Source: Accumulibacter sp. (GTDB taxonomy: Bacteria > Pseudomonadota > Gammaproteobacteria > Burkholderiales > Rhodocyclaceae). Taken from it: DNA of 34,713 nucleotides. The stretch lies in contig JAISAZ010000087.1 of assembly GCA_031266435.1 (NCBI GenBank), positions 1-34,713 of the forward strand. Reading direction: 5' to 3'. The notes below the pieces were generated by a model. That model did not search any database. It was not told the origin of the DNA and was given only the letters and a program-made list of their open reading frames with translations. How positions within the stretch are numbered: position 1 is the stretch's first letter; every line of letters begins with the position of its first letter. A program made the translations under genes and the position numbers. Shown here piece after piece: positions 20,273 to 28,245 of this stretch.

Positions 20273-20947
20273 GCGCAGCGATGCCCAACGTCTCGCTTGC
20301 GCGAAGCGCAAGCCATTTCAGGTATCAGGAATCAGGAGACAGGAGACAGGAGACAGATCGGCTAGCGGCGGCTTCGCCACCGATCAGGTATCAGGAATCA
20401 GAGGACAGGGATCAGATCGGTTAGCGGCGGCTTCGCCGCCGGAGAAAGATCGTTGAAACACCGATCGGTTTTCTTCTGTCTCCTGTCTCCTGACATCTGT
20501 CTCCTGATGGGCACGCCGTGCCCCTACGAGAACCCGCGAAAACGGTAACCCAACCAACTTTCCCCCTGATAAGGGGGAAATGAAGGGGGTTTCGGGGTTT
20601 CGCCAAGCGTCGGCGCGTTTTCATGGCTTCCAAACCCCTCCTATCCTCCCCTTGTCAGGGGAGGAACCACGGCGTCATACGCCCGCGCATCGTCGATTGG
20701 CGCGCGATCTTGTAGGGGCACGGCATGCCGTGCCCAGGGTTTCATTCCATTTCCAAACCCACCCCCCGATTCCGTCATTCATCCGTATGCGGAACGTTGG
20801 GCTTCGCTCCGCTCACCCCAACCTATATTCTACAATATTCCGTCATTCATATGCATACGGAATCGTTGGGCTTCACTTCGTTCAGCCCAACCTATACCGC
20901 CGATAGAGGCACGGCGGGCGGTATCCCATCCGTAGGTTGAACTGCGA
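20198..20947. repeat. Large mosaic repeat region between convergent yceF and hemN
   Basis: There is no gene in the 675 bp after yceF. From left to right it holds heptamer tracts (TCAGGTA, TCAGGAA, ACAGGAG), the TATAGGTTGGGGTGAGC..GCGCAAGCCA block (20255-20315), and GGCGGCTTCGCCGCCGGAGAAAG with ATCGTTGAAACACC (20427-20463). These are followed by inverted heptamers (CTGTCTCCTGTCTCC), an inverted GGGCACGCCGTGCCCCTAC palindrome (20508-20526), and the hairpins TTTCCCCC..GGGGGAAA (20559-20580) and CCTCCCCTTGTCAGGGGAGG (20645-20664). Next are a GTAGGGGCACGGCATGCCGTG palindrome (20713-20738) and two CATACGGAA..TTGGGCTTC..CCCAACCTATA units (to ~20897). The arrangement parallels 10269-10541. Confidence 0.85.
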
Positions 20948-22402
20948 TTAAATTATCTTGGAATATCTTGTATTCCCGCGATCTTCACGCAACCTTCGGT
21001 CGAAGACCATCGAAATCGCGCGGACGAGGATTCGTCCCGGAGGCAGGACGGCGATCCGGTTCTTTTCAAGCGAAACGAGTCCGGCTTTTTCCATCTCGCC
21101 GAGTTCGGCGATTTCGACGGAGAAATAATTTTCAAAATCGATTCGGTACGCCGATTCAAACGCCGCGAACGGCAGTTCAAAATGACACATCAGCGACTGG
21201 ATCACCGCGCGCCGCAGGAGGTCGTCGTCGTCGAGGACGATTCCGCGAGAGACCGGGAATTCGCCCCGGTCGAGCGCGGCGTAGTATTCGTCGAGCGTCT
21301 TGACGTTCTGGTCGTAGGCCGCGCCGAGTTTGCTGATCGCCGAGACGCCGAAGGCGAGCATGTCGCAGTCCGGGCGCGTCGAGTAGCCCTGAAAGTTGCG
21401 GTGGAGCCGCTTTTCGCGCTGTGCGCGCGCGAGTTCGTCGTCGGGCTTTGCGAAATGATCCATCCCGATGAAGACGTAGCCCGCGTCGCAGAGGACACGG
21501 ATCGTCAGGGAGAGGATTCGCAGGCGTTCTTCCGCGCTCGGTAGTTCAGCCGCGTTTATCCGTCGCTGCGCCTTGAAAAGCGCCGGGAGGTGCGCGTAGT
21601 TGTAGACCGAAACGCGGTCGGGGTCGATCGAGACGATGCGTTCGAGCGTGCGCGCAAAGCGCGCGGCGCTCTGGCGCGGCAGGCCGTAAATGAGGTCGAC
21701 GCCGATCGACTGGAAGCCGCTCGCGCGCGCGGCTTCGACGACGGCGCGCGTCTCTTCTTCCGACTGGACGCGGTGGATCGCGGACTGGACATCGGCGTCG
21801 AAATCCTGAACGCCGACGCTCAGGCGGTTGAAGCCGAGTCTAGCGAGCGTCTCGACGGTTGCGCGTTTCAATCCGCGCGGTTCGACTTCGATCGAGGACT
21901 CGCCGCCTTCGACGAGCCGGAAATACCGGCGCGTCGCGTCGATCAGGCTTTCGATCTCGCCGTCGGAGAGGAAGGTCGGCGTCCCCCCGCCCCAGTGCAC
22001 TTGTTCGACCGGAACCTCGCCCGCGCCGAGGCACATCGAGGCAAGCGACATTTCTTTCGAGAGCGCGCGCAGGTATTTTGCCGAACGCGCGCGGTCTTTC
22101 GTGACGATCTTGTTGCACGCGCAGAAGTAGCAGGCACTCGCGCAGAAGGGGATGTGAAAATAAAGCGACAGCGCCGGCGTTTCTTTCGCCTCTTTCATTC
22201 CTTTCGCCCCTTTCGCTTCCGGCGTCGCCGCGATCGTTTCAGCCGCCGCGCTCCGCGCGCGGAGCGCCGACTTGCGCCGTTCGGAGCCGAAGCCGTCGAT
22301 AAAGCGGTCGGCGGTCGGGTACGACGTGTAGCGCGGGCCTTTGATATCGAAGCGGCGAACGAGGTCCGGGTCGAAAATCAGGTCGCCGGAGGCAAAATTC
22401 AT
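20948..22402 (-). CDS. hemN: Oxygen-independent coproporphyrinogen III dehydrogenase
   Basis: The protein is 484 aa. It is a radical-SAM enzyme that decarboxylates coproporphyrinogen III to protoporphyrinogen IX without oxygen in haem synthesis. The cluster motif C87-x3-C91-x2-C94-x-C96 lies in HIPFCASACYFCAC, and GGGTPTF, SIEVEPRGL and the C-terminal HemN domain (YSTRPDCDMLAFGVSAIS) are present. The N-terminus (FDPDLVRRFDIKGPRYTSYPTADRF) fits HemN rather than HemW. It has an Ala/Glu/Lys-rich insert of about 30 residues (43-76) before the radical-SAM core. Its start is set by GGAAAAGGAATGATCCG-ATG, in which the Shine-Dalgarno belongs to the edge of MITE-like copy 3. Capacity for anaerobic haem synthesis suggests oxygen-limited growth. 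Confidence 0.93.
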   Translation of the reverse strand: MNFASGDLIFDPDLVRRFDIKGPRYTSYPTADRFIDGFGSERRKSALRARSAAAETIAATPEAKGAKGMKEAKETPALSLYFHIPFCASACYFCACNKIVTKDRARSAKYLRALSKEMSLASMCLGAGEVPVEQVHWGGGTPTFLSDGEIESLIDATRRYFRLVEGGESSIEVEPRGLKRATVETLARLGFNRLSVGVQDFDADVQSAIHRVQSEEETRAVVEAARASGFQSIGVDLIYGLPRQSAARFARTLERIVSIDPDRVSVYNYAHLPALFKAQRRINAAELPSAEERLRILSLTIRVLCDAGYVFIGMDHFAKPDDELARAQREKRLHRNFQGYSTRPDCDMLAFGVSAISKLGAAYDQNVKTLDEYYAALDRGEFPVSRGIVLDDDDLLRRAVIQSLMCHFELPFAAFESAYRIDFENYFSVEIAELGEMEKAGLVSLEKNRIAVLPPGRILVRAISMVFDRRLREDRGNTRYSKII

Positions 22403-22408
22403 CGGATC

Positions 22409-22510
22409 ATTCCTTTTCCAAATCGTTCATGCCGCGTAGATGAGCCGCAGACAGTACTGCAGTACGGCAAGGCGAAGTCGACAAAGGCAGGGGCGGTTTG
22501 AAAAAGGAAT
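22409..22510 (+). repeat. MITE-like element, copy 3 (orientation A)
   Basis: This 102-bp copy has ends ATTCCTTTTCCAAATCGTTCAT and a degenerate GTTTGAAAAAGGAAT. The interior AGCCGCAGACAGTACTGCAGTACGGCAAGGCG is followed by AAGTCGACAAAGG. It lies 6 bp upstream of hemN, and its left edge, read on the minus strand, is the hemN ribosome binding site. Confidence 0.87.
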
Positions 22511-22533
22511 CAGGGGGTCTGGGAATATGCTTT

Positions 22534-22788
22534 CTACTGTCCGTCGGGCGTCTCGCGTTCAGCGGACATTCCTTCGGGAAGGCTCGCCAGCGGCTCAATC
22601 GAGGGGTCGCGGTCGAAAACCTGTTTCAGCGTGACGACCACGGCGTCTTCTTCGGCGTGGCTCCCTCCGCAGAGGAATTGCCAATCGTCGTCGTCGTCGT
22701 GGAACGCGAAGAGGATCGGTCGGCCTTCGTTGAGAACGTGCCGGCAAGTCAGCGCCGCCGTATTTTCGGGAACTTCAAATGGGAACAT
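22534..22788 (-). CDS. Small conserved protein of unknown function (DUF2185-like)
   Basis: The protein is 84 aa, acidic and soluble. The core TCRHVLNEGRPILFAFHDDDDDWQFLCGGSH, with a later 'DPSIEPLASLPEGMSAERETP', follows a pattern I associate with small DUF2185-type proteins, in which a WQF(L/F)CG segment is conserved. The ATG at 22788 follows AGGAGG at 5-nt spacing, one of the strongest Shine-Dalgarnos in the window, so it is very likely translated. It is divergent from the MBOAT operon across a 75-bp tandem triplicate. The role is unknown; relatives of DUF2185 are sometimes immunity proteins, but no toxin is visible here. Confidence 0.75.
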   Translation of the reverse strand: MFPFEVPENTAALTCRHVLNEGRPILFAFHDDDDDWQFLCGGSHAEEDAVVVTLKQVFDRDPSIEPLASLPEGMSAERETPDGQ

Positions 22789-22798
22789 ATACGCCTCC

Positions 22799-23020
22799 TC
22801 TGGAATACGCTTGCGGAACCTTGGGCATCGCTTCGCTCACCCCAAGCTATAAAAATGGTCGGATTATCTCAAGTCTGGAATACGCCTGCGGAACCTTGGG
22901 CATCGCTTCGCTCACCCCAACCTATAGCAATGGTCGGATTATCTCAAGTCTGGAATACGCTTGCGGAACCTTGGGCTTCGTTCCTCAGCCCAACCTATAG
23001 CAATGGTCGGATTATCTCAA
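22799..23020. repeat. Three tandem copies of a 75-bp repeat
   Basis: The units start at 22799, 22874 and 22949, with the last one 72 bp. Each runs TCTGGAATACGC(T/C)TGCGG, then a TTGGG...CCCAA hairpin with a CTTCG loop, then CTATA(A/G)..ATGGTCGGATTATCTCAA. The units are near-identical in the outer parts and differ mostly in the hairpin loop. Contiguity without unique spacers excludes CRISPR. They fill the space between the divergent 84-aa gene and the MBOAT operon, and the minus-strand reading TTGAGA-N15-TATAG(C/G) recurs in every unit as a weak promoter-like pattern. Confidence 0.9.
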
Positions 23021-23129
23021 AGAGTGAAAGTATAAATGCTTCGACGCTTCCATTCTTTTTCCCGAAAGCTGTAGTAAATTCGAGTCCGTTGATAATTTGC
23101 CGATGCGGTGAAAAAGGCATTCCTACGTC

Positions 23130-24530
23130 ATGAGTTTTCTGTCGATCGAGTTTTGGGCTGTTTTCCCTTTGTTTTTATGCGTTTACTGGTTGTTCGCGCG
23201 TCGGCCGGGCGTCCAGAACGCGCTCTTGCTCGCGGCGGGCTACGGTCTCGTCGTCGCGTTCGACTTGTCCTTCGCGCTTTTTCTCGCGTTTTATACGGTC
23301 GCCGTTCATTTTTTGGCGGTGCTGATCCACAAAACCCCGCGAGAAAAAATCGTCTTCGCCGGGGCGATCGCTTTTTGTGTCTCTTTCCTCACATTACTCA
23401 AATACAACGATTTTTTCCGCGATGCGCTGCAAACGCTCGCCGCGCGCATCGGATCCGACCTCATCCTTCCGGGCGTCGAACTCATCGTTCCCCTGGGGGT
23501 TTCGTTCTATACGCTCCAGTCGATCACTTACCTCGTTTCGGTTCGGAGGCGCGAACTCGCGCCCGCCAGCCTCAGCGAGACCGCGCTCTTCCTGTCTTTT
23601 TTCCCCAGCCTGGTCTCCGGCCCGATCAACCGCGCGCGCGAGCTTCTGCCGTGGATACGGAGCTTGGCGCCCCGGAAGCTCGTCGACCCGTGCCGCGCTT
23701 TCGCTCTGTTGGCGCTTGCGCTCGTCAAGGTTCTGTGGCTCGGCGCCGCGCTTTCCGAAGCCTGGGTCAAGCCCGTTTTCGACAACGCTTCGGAGTTCCA
23801 TTCGCTCGACGTCCTTCTCGCGGTCTATGCTTACGCTCTCCATCTCTATCTGAATTTTTCGGGCTATACCGACCTCGTCACGGCGATCGCCCTCCTCCTG
23901 GGCTTTACGCTGCCGGTCAACTTCGACGCGCCCTACCTCGCGTCGAGCCTGCGCGACTTCTGGCGACGCTGGCATATGAGTTTGTCTTTTTTCATGCGCG
24001 ATTACGTCTATATCCCGCTCGGCGGTTCGCGCGGGGGCTTTACCCGTGCGCAGTTCAACTTGATGGTGACGATGCTCGTTTCGGGTCTGTGGCACGGCGC
24101 CAACGCCAATTTTCTCGTATGGGGCGCGATCCACGGGGTCGGACTCGTCGTCTCCGGCGTTCTTCGGCGGATTTTAAGCAAACCCCTGGTCGCAAACAAG
24201 CCGCTCGCCATCTTGCTGACTTTCCATTACGTCTGCTTCGCGTGGATCTTCTTCCGCTGCCCCACGCTCGCGGACGGCGTCGATGTGCTGTATGCGCTGT
24301 GCGCCAACTTCGACGCGGCGCCGCTGCGCTTCAACGCCTTCCTTTACCTCGGCGCGTTCGCGCTCGCGTTCGCCGTCTATCCCTTGACGCGCCGCTTGCC
24401 CGACGCCGCCGCCGAACAATTACGGCGGATGCACTGGAGCTTGCGCCCGCTGGTTCTCGGCGTCTTCGCGTGGGTCGTCGTCACCGTATCGCCTTCGGGG
24501 ATTCCCGAATTCATCTACGCCACTTTTTGA
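23130..24530 (+). CDS. MBOAT-family O-acyltransferase (AlgI/PatA-like)
   Basis: The protein is 466 aa with about ten membrane helices. It is a membrane-bound O-acyltransferase that moves acetyl (or another acyl) groups from the cytoplasm across the membrane for glycan modification. Diagnostic segments are VPLGVSFYTLQSITYLV (120-136), FFPSLVSGPINRA (157-169), LNFSGYTDL (241-249), FWRRWHMSLSFFMRDYVYIPLGGSR (277-301) and VSGLWHGANANFLVWGAIHG with the catalytic-type histidines H322 and H335. It is the first gene of a three-gene operon with two SGNH-type proteins, the usual donors' partners in alginate, cellulose and peptidoglycan O-acetylation. The substrate is not decidable from sequence. A larger frame-shifted reading of the same DNA is a shadow. 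Confidence 0.92.
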   Translation: MSFLSIEFWAVFPLFLCVYWLFARRPGVQNALLLAAGYGLVVAFDLSFALFLAFYTVAVHFLAVLIHKTPREKIVFAGAIAFCVSFLTLLKYNDFFRDALQTLAARIGSDLILPGVELIVPLGVSFYTLQSITYLVSVRRRELAPASLSETALFLSFFPSLVSGPINRARELLPWIRSLAPRKLVDPCRAFALLALALVKVLWLGAALSEAWVKPVFDNASEFHSLDVLLAVYAYALHLYLNFSGYTDLVTAIALLLGFTLPVNFDAPYLASSLRDFWRRWHMSLSFFMRDYVYIPLGGSRGGFTRAQFNLMVTMLVSGLWHGANANFLVWGAIHGVGLVVSGVLRRILSKPLVANKPLAILLTFHYVCFAWIFFRCPTLADGVDVLYALCANFDAAPLRFNAFLYLGAFALAFAVYPLTRRLPDAAAEQLRRMHWSLRPLVLGVFAWVVVTVSPSGIPEFIYATF

Positions 24531-24536
24531 CGCGCC

Positions 24537-25940
24537 ATGTCCCGAACCGCGACCCAGACGCTCTGTACGCTCCTCGTCACGCTGGCGCTCCTGACTTGCC
24601 TCGAACAGGACGCGATCACGCGCTACTGGCGGCAGGTCCACCACGAAGACGCTCCGATCGACGTCCTGAAGTTCATCCCCGCGTGGGCGTCGGGGGCGCG
24701 TTTGAACGACGCGATGAACGCCGCGAAGCTCCGGGTATTCGACACGCTCGCGCGCTTTGACGTCGCCACCGTCGCGTCTTTCAATGCGGAACGCTTTGCC
24801 GCCGATGATGCGCGCGGCGTCATGAAGGCGGAGAGCGCGGAGGGCCTTGCTAGCGTCGAAAACGATGGCGGCGGAGTGGATAACCGGGAAAACGCCGGTC
24901 CCCCGCAGCGCCTTGCGATGCTCGCGCCGTCCTTGCCTCCCGACGTGCCGCCGCCCGCGCCACTCGTACCACCCACGCCACCCACGCTACCCACGCCACC
25001 CACGCCACCCACGCCGAAGAGTGCGCCAAAACGCTCTTCTGTCGCTTCCGCCACGGCACCCACCACACCCACCACACTTTCCGCGCCCCTCACGCCCCCT
25101 GCGCCCCCTGTACCTCCCGCCTTCGCGCCGGAGGACGACGACAGCGGCGCCGAAACCGACGCGGAACTTCCCAAGGCGCGTGTGTCGCTGGACGCGGCGA
25201 ACAGGGTTCTTTTCGTCGGCGATTCTCTGATGCAGGGGGTCGCGCCGCACGTCCATACGAGCCTTTTCAAGCGTTTTGCGATCCACGGTATCGACCTGAG
25301 CAAGCAGTCGACAGGCTTGGCCTACCCGGATTTTTTCAACTGGCCGCGACAGATAAAAAAAGCGCTCCATGAAAACCCTGAAATCAAGCTGATGGTCGTT
25401 TTTCTCGGCCCCAACGACCCTTGGGACTTTCCTCACGAGAGGGGCAAGCCCTACCTGAAATTCAAGTCGGAGGTCTGGGAGAGCGCTTACCGCGCCCGCA
25501 TCCGCGAAGTGCTTGAAATCGCACGGGAAAACGGCACGCGGGTGTTCTGGCTCGAAGTTCCGTGTATGCGAAGGAGGGAACTCGATGCGCGTATGGTTTA
25601 TTTGAACGGATTGTTTTCCGACGAGGTGAAAAAGAGCGGCGAATTCTTCCTGACTACCGGTAAAATCCTGGGGTGCGACAACGGACAATTTTCAAGTTTC
25701 ATGGATTCCAACGGTAAGAGAAAAAAATCACGGATCGACGACGGCGTGCATTTCACGATCGCCGGACAAAGGAAAATCGCCGACGAAATCCTGTCTTTCA
25801 TACACGCCGACCCGCGCGCTCGCGTCAGCCCCCGGCGGCGTCCGCTCGCGCACGACGTTCCGGCTTTGAATCGAGACGCGCCAACGCTCCCCGAAGATGC
25901 GCGCAAGCCGGGTTTCAAACCGGAGTCCGCCGCACGATGA
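24537..25940 (+). CDS. Membrane-anchored SGNH-hydrolase-like protein (DUF459-like) with Pro/Thr linker
   Basis: The protein is 467 aa. It has an N-terminal hydrophobic anchor (about 8-22), a soluble region, and a Pro/Thr-rich linker (about 132-196, partly PPTPPT repeats), then an SGNH fold. Block I is VLFVGDSLMQG with S230, block III is LGPNDPWD with N293-D294, and the last block is DDGVHFTIAG with D402 and H405. The pattern fits the DUF459-type SGNH proteins that accompany MBOAT acyltransferases and transfer or remove O-acetyl groups in the periplasm. It begins 6 nt after the MBOAT stop and overlaps the next gene by 4 nt. The tail (about 415-467) is Arg/Pro-rich and disordered. The linker suggests a reach through the envelope toward the glycan. 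Confidence 0.82.
   Translation: MSRTATQTLCTLLVTLALLTCLEQDAITRYWRQVHHEDAPIDVLKFIPAWASGARLNDAMNAAKLRVFDTLARFDVATVASFNAERFAADDARGVMKAESAEGLASVENDGGGVDNRENAGPPQRLAMLAPSLPPDVPPPAPLVPPTPPTLPTPPTPPTPKSAPKRSSVASATAPTTPTTLSAPLTPPAPPVPPAFAPEDDDSGAETDAELPKARVSLDAANRVLFVGDSLMQGVAPHVHTSLFKRFAIHGIDLSKQSTGLAYPDFFNWPRQIKKALHENPEIKLMVVFLGPNDPWDFPHERGKPYLKFKSEVWESAYRARIREVLEIARENGTRVFWLEVPCMRRRELDARMVYLNGLFSDEVKKSGEFFLTTGKILGCDNGQFSSFMDSNGKRKKSRIDDGVHFTIAGQRKIADEILSFIHADPRARVSPRRRPLAHDVPALNRDAPTLPEDARKPGFKPESAAR
24963..25012 (+). repeat. In-frame 9-bp tandem repeat encoding PPT units
   Basis: The 9-mer CCACCCACG (with CTACCCACG variants) is tandemly repeated about five times and encodes Pro-Pro-Thr units of the linker in the DUF459-like protein. 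Because 9 is a multiple of 3, copy-number change would lengthen or shorten the linker without a frameshift. A looser ACCACACCCACC tract follows near 25054-25077. Confidence 0.75.
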
Positions 25941-27349
25941 AAACCCCGATCCGTCCGCTTTTTTCGACGATTCCAACCTCCCTTCGCGTCGCCGTCTGCG
26001 CGCTCGCGGGACTCTCTTTCGTCGCCTGCGACGGTGTAACGCAGACGCGGTCGACCGACGACGTGTCCTCGCTCTCGCCGACGCGCGAGGACGCGGCGGG
26101 TGCGGCGCCTTCCACACCGCCCATTCTTCCTCCGCCTTCCATTTCTTCCCTCCCCTCCCCGCCTTCAACGCCCTCTCCCGCAACGGGCGCCACCGACGAA
26201 AGCGTCGACGCGGACGTGGGGCTTTCGGGCTTTCAGAATTTCGGCGACCCCAACTTCGACCGGCTCGTCGGAAAAATTCGCGTTCTGCAGAGCCAGAAAG
26301 CGCCGACGGGGACGGTTTTGCGAATCACGCAGTTCGGCGATTCGCACACGGCTTCGGATACGATCACGTCGGGGCTGCGGCGGCTTCTGCAAGCGCGTTT
26401 CGGAGACGCCGGAATCGGGTGGATCGCGCCGATGCGGGTTCCGAGCCAGAGCCATCAGCGCGTGAAGTACGAATCGAAGGGCTGGGAATTGAGCAGTAGC
26501 CGACACGCGACCGACGTTTCAAGGCAGAGAATCTTTCCGATGGGCGGTTACATCGCCACGCCGGTCAAGCGCGGCGCGAAGATCACCGTCCTGTCGCGCG
26601 ACGAGAGCAGCGGCGCGTGGCACGCGCGTTTCGTCGTCAAACACTGGAAAGCGCCGCTGACGGTCAGGGACGCGAACAGCCGCCGCGTCGACCTGAAGTC
26701 CCCCGGTCCTTCGGGACTCTGGCGCGAAGTCGACGTGAAACCCGCCTTGCGTCTGCCGCTTGCGATCAGCGCCGGCGCGCCCGACGACGCCGAACTCGGC
26801 GGCATCTGGCTCGAAAAAAACCGCTCGTCGGGCGTCGTCGTCTCGGCGATCGGCGCCAACGGAACGATCCTGAAAAACTGGGAATACTGGTCCCCTCTCC
26901 AATGGACCGAGCAACTCGCGACGAGCCGGTCGGATGTGATCATCCTCGCTTACGGCACGAACGAGGCAATCCGCGCGAACCTCGACGTCTCCGACATGAA
27001 AAACGTCCTGCGCGAAAGCGTGCGGACGGTTCGAAAGGCGCTACCGAACAGCGTGATCGTCATCGTCGGCGCGCCGGATTCGATTCACGTGAAGGAAAGG
27101 GAGGAGTTTCGTTGCGAGGAGCGCCTTTTCCCGATGCTGCGCGAAGTCAAACGCGCGCAGCTCGAAGTCGCCAAAGAGAGAAAAACGCTGTTCTGGGACT
27201 GGCAGGCGGCAATGGGCGGCCCCTGCGCGATCGACACGTGGTTCGACGAAGGTCTCGCAAAAGAAGACCTGACGCATCTGACGATGGACGGATACCGCAA
27301 AAGCGCCGAGATTTTCTACCGCGATTTTATGGCGATTATCGGGGACTGA
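25937..27349 (+). CDS. SGNH/GDSL-hydrolase lipoprotein, probable glycan O-acetyl transferase/esterase
   Basis: The protein is 470 aa. The signal CALAGLSFVAC-D places a likely lipid-modified C31; the lipobox is imperfect (F at -3). A Pro/Ser-rich linker (55-85) leads to an SGNH domain: block I ITQFGDSHTAS with S136, the oxyanion and block III residue N342 in LAYGTNEA, and the final D444 and H447 in KEDLTHLTMDGY. Between blocks I and III is a ~150-residue beta-rich insert (about 200-300) like the carbohydrate-binding modules of peptidoglycan O-acetyl esterases and acetyltransferases. It overlaps the previous gene by ATGA. Its TGA stop is part of a heptamer repeat (GACTGAGGACAGAAGACTG). It probably works with the MBOAT protein on the same polymer. 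Confidence 0.85.
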   Translation: MKTPIRPLFSTIPTSLRVAVCALAGLSFVACDGVTQTRSTDDVSSLSPTREDAAGAAPSTPPILPPPSISSLPSPPSTPSPATGATDESVDADVGLSGFQNFGDPNFDRLVGKIRVLQSQKAPTGTVLRITQFGDSHTASDTITSGLRRLLQARFGDAGIGWIAPMRVPSQSHQRVKYESKGWELSSSRHATDVSRQRIFPMGGYIATPVKRGAKITVLSRDESSGAWHARFVVKHWKAPLTVRDANSRRVDLKSPGPSGLWREVDVKPALRLPLAISAGAPDDAELGGIWLEKNRSSGVVVSAIGANGTILKNWEYWSPLQWTEQLATSRSDVIILAYGTNEAIRANLDVSDMKNVLRESVRTVRKALPNSVIVIVGAPDSIHVKEREEFRCEERLFPMLREVKRAQLEVAKERKTLFWDWQAAMGGPCAIDTWFDEGLAKEDLTHLTMDGYRKSAEIFYRDFMAIIGD

Positions 27350-27546
27350 GGACAGAAGACTGAGGACAGATGACAGAGCGCTCACTGCGTTCGCTTTGTG
27401 ACCAGTAATCAGATGAAAACCGATCGGTGTTTAGCGATCTTTCTCCGACGGCGAAGCCGCCGGTAACTGATCTGATTCCTGTCCACTGATTCCTGATACC
27501 TGAAGGCCGAAGGCCGTTCTGTCTTCTGTCTTCAGTCCTCAGATCC
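27343..27546. repeat. Composite heptamer-repeat region between convergent SGNH gene and livF
   Basis: There is no gene in the 189 bp between the stops. The left edge GGGGACTGAGGACAGAAGAC and the right edge, read on the minus strand as GGGGATCTGAGGACTGAAGAC, are near copies in inverted orientation, and each contains the TGA stop of the adjacent gene. Between them are the GCGCTCACTGCGTTCGC hairpin, an inverted GGTGTTTAGCGATCTTTCTC core, the GGCGAAGCCGCC hairpin, TCCTGATACCTGA heptamers and the GGCCGAAGGCC hairpin. Confidence 0.87.
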
Positions 27547-28243
27547 CCAGGTAAGCTTTCTGAACCTCCGGGTTTCCGAGCAGGTCCTGGCCGCTGCCGG
27601 AGAGCGCGATGCGTCCGGTTTGCAGGACGTAGCCGCGGTTCGCTATTTCGAGCGCGCGCTTGACGTTCTGTTCAACCAGGAGGACGGTCAGCCCCGACGC
27701 GTTGATCTGCTGGATCGTGTCGAGAATTTTCGTCACGAGTTTGGGCGCGATGCCCCACGAGGGTTCGTCGAGCATCAGGAGCCGAGGCTTTGCCATCAGC
27801 CCGCGGCCGATGGCGAGCATCTGTTGCTGGCCGCCGCTCAAGGTTCCGGCGATCTGGTCGCGGCGCTCTTTCAGGATCGGGAATAGCTCGAAGACGTAGT
27901 CCTGCGATTTCGCAATCTCTTCCGAATCGCTCCGGGTAAACGCGCCGAGCATCAAATTCTTTTCAACCGACAGCTTCGGAAACAGGCGGCGACCCTCCGG
28001 GACGAGGCAGATTCCGCGTGAGGTACGCTTGTGCGCGGGGAGATGCGTGATGTCTTCGCCGGCGAAGATGAGATTCCCGCGCGCGAGCGGGTTCAGGCCG
28101 GCAATCGCGCGGAGCGTCGAGGATTTTCCGTTCCCGTTTCCGCCGACGAGCGCGACGATCTCACCGTCGTTCACTTCGACGCTGACGTCATGAACGGCGG
28201 GGATTCCGTTGTAGGCGATGCCGATATTCCGCAGTGAGAGCAT
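27539..28243 (-). CDS. livF: Branched-chain amino-acid type ABC transporter, ATPase LivF
   Basis: The protein is 234 aa from the ATG at 28243, favoured by GGGAG at 7-nt spacing; the ATG at 28249, overlapping the livG stop as ATGA, is an alternative two codons longer. It has Walker A GGNGNGKSS, the family stretch RGICLVPEGRRLFPKLSVEKNLMLGA, signature LSGGQQQMLAIGRGLM, Walker B LLMLDEPSWGIAP and H-loop region VLLVEQN. It pairs with LivG to drive uptake. It is the last gene of the operon; its TGA lies in a heptamer repeat. Confidence 0.94.
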   Translation of the reverse strand: MLSLRNIGIAYNGIPAVHDVSVEVNDGEIVALVGGNGNGKSSTLRAIAGLNPLARGNLIFAGEDITHLPAHKRTSRGICLVPEGRRLFPKLSVEKNLMLGAFTRSDSEEIAKSQDYVFELFPILKERRDQIAGTLSGGQQQMLAIGRGLMAKPRLLMLDEPSWGIAPKLVTKILDTIQQINASGLTVLLVEQNVKRALEIANRGYVLQTGRIALSGSGQDLLGNPEVQKAYLGI

Positions 28244-28245
28244 GG

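Noticed and set aside
22799-23020. CRISPR array
   Set aside because: Units are contiguous 75-mers with no unique spacers, only three in number, and no cas genes are present.
23108-24760. 550-codon open frame overlapping the MBOAT gene
   Set aside because: It reads the MBOAT gene out of frame and is Arg/Pro-rich; the 466-aa frame has all family motifs.
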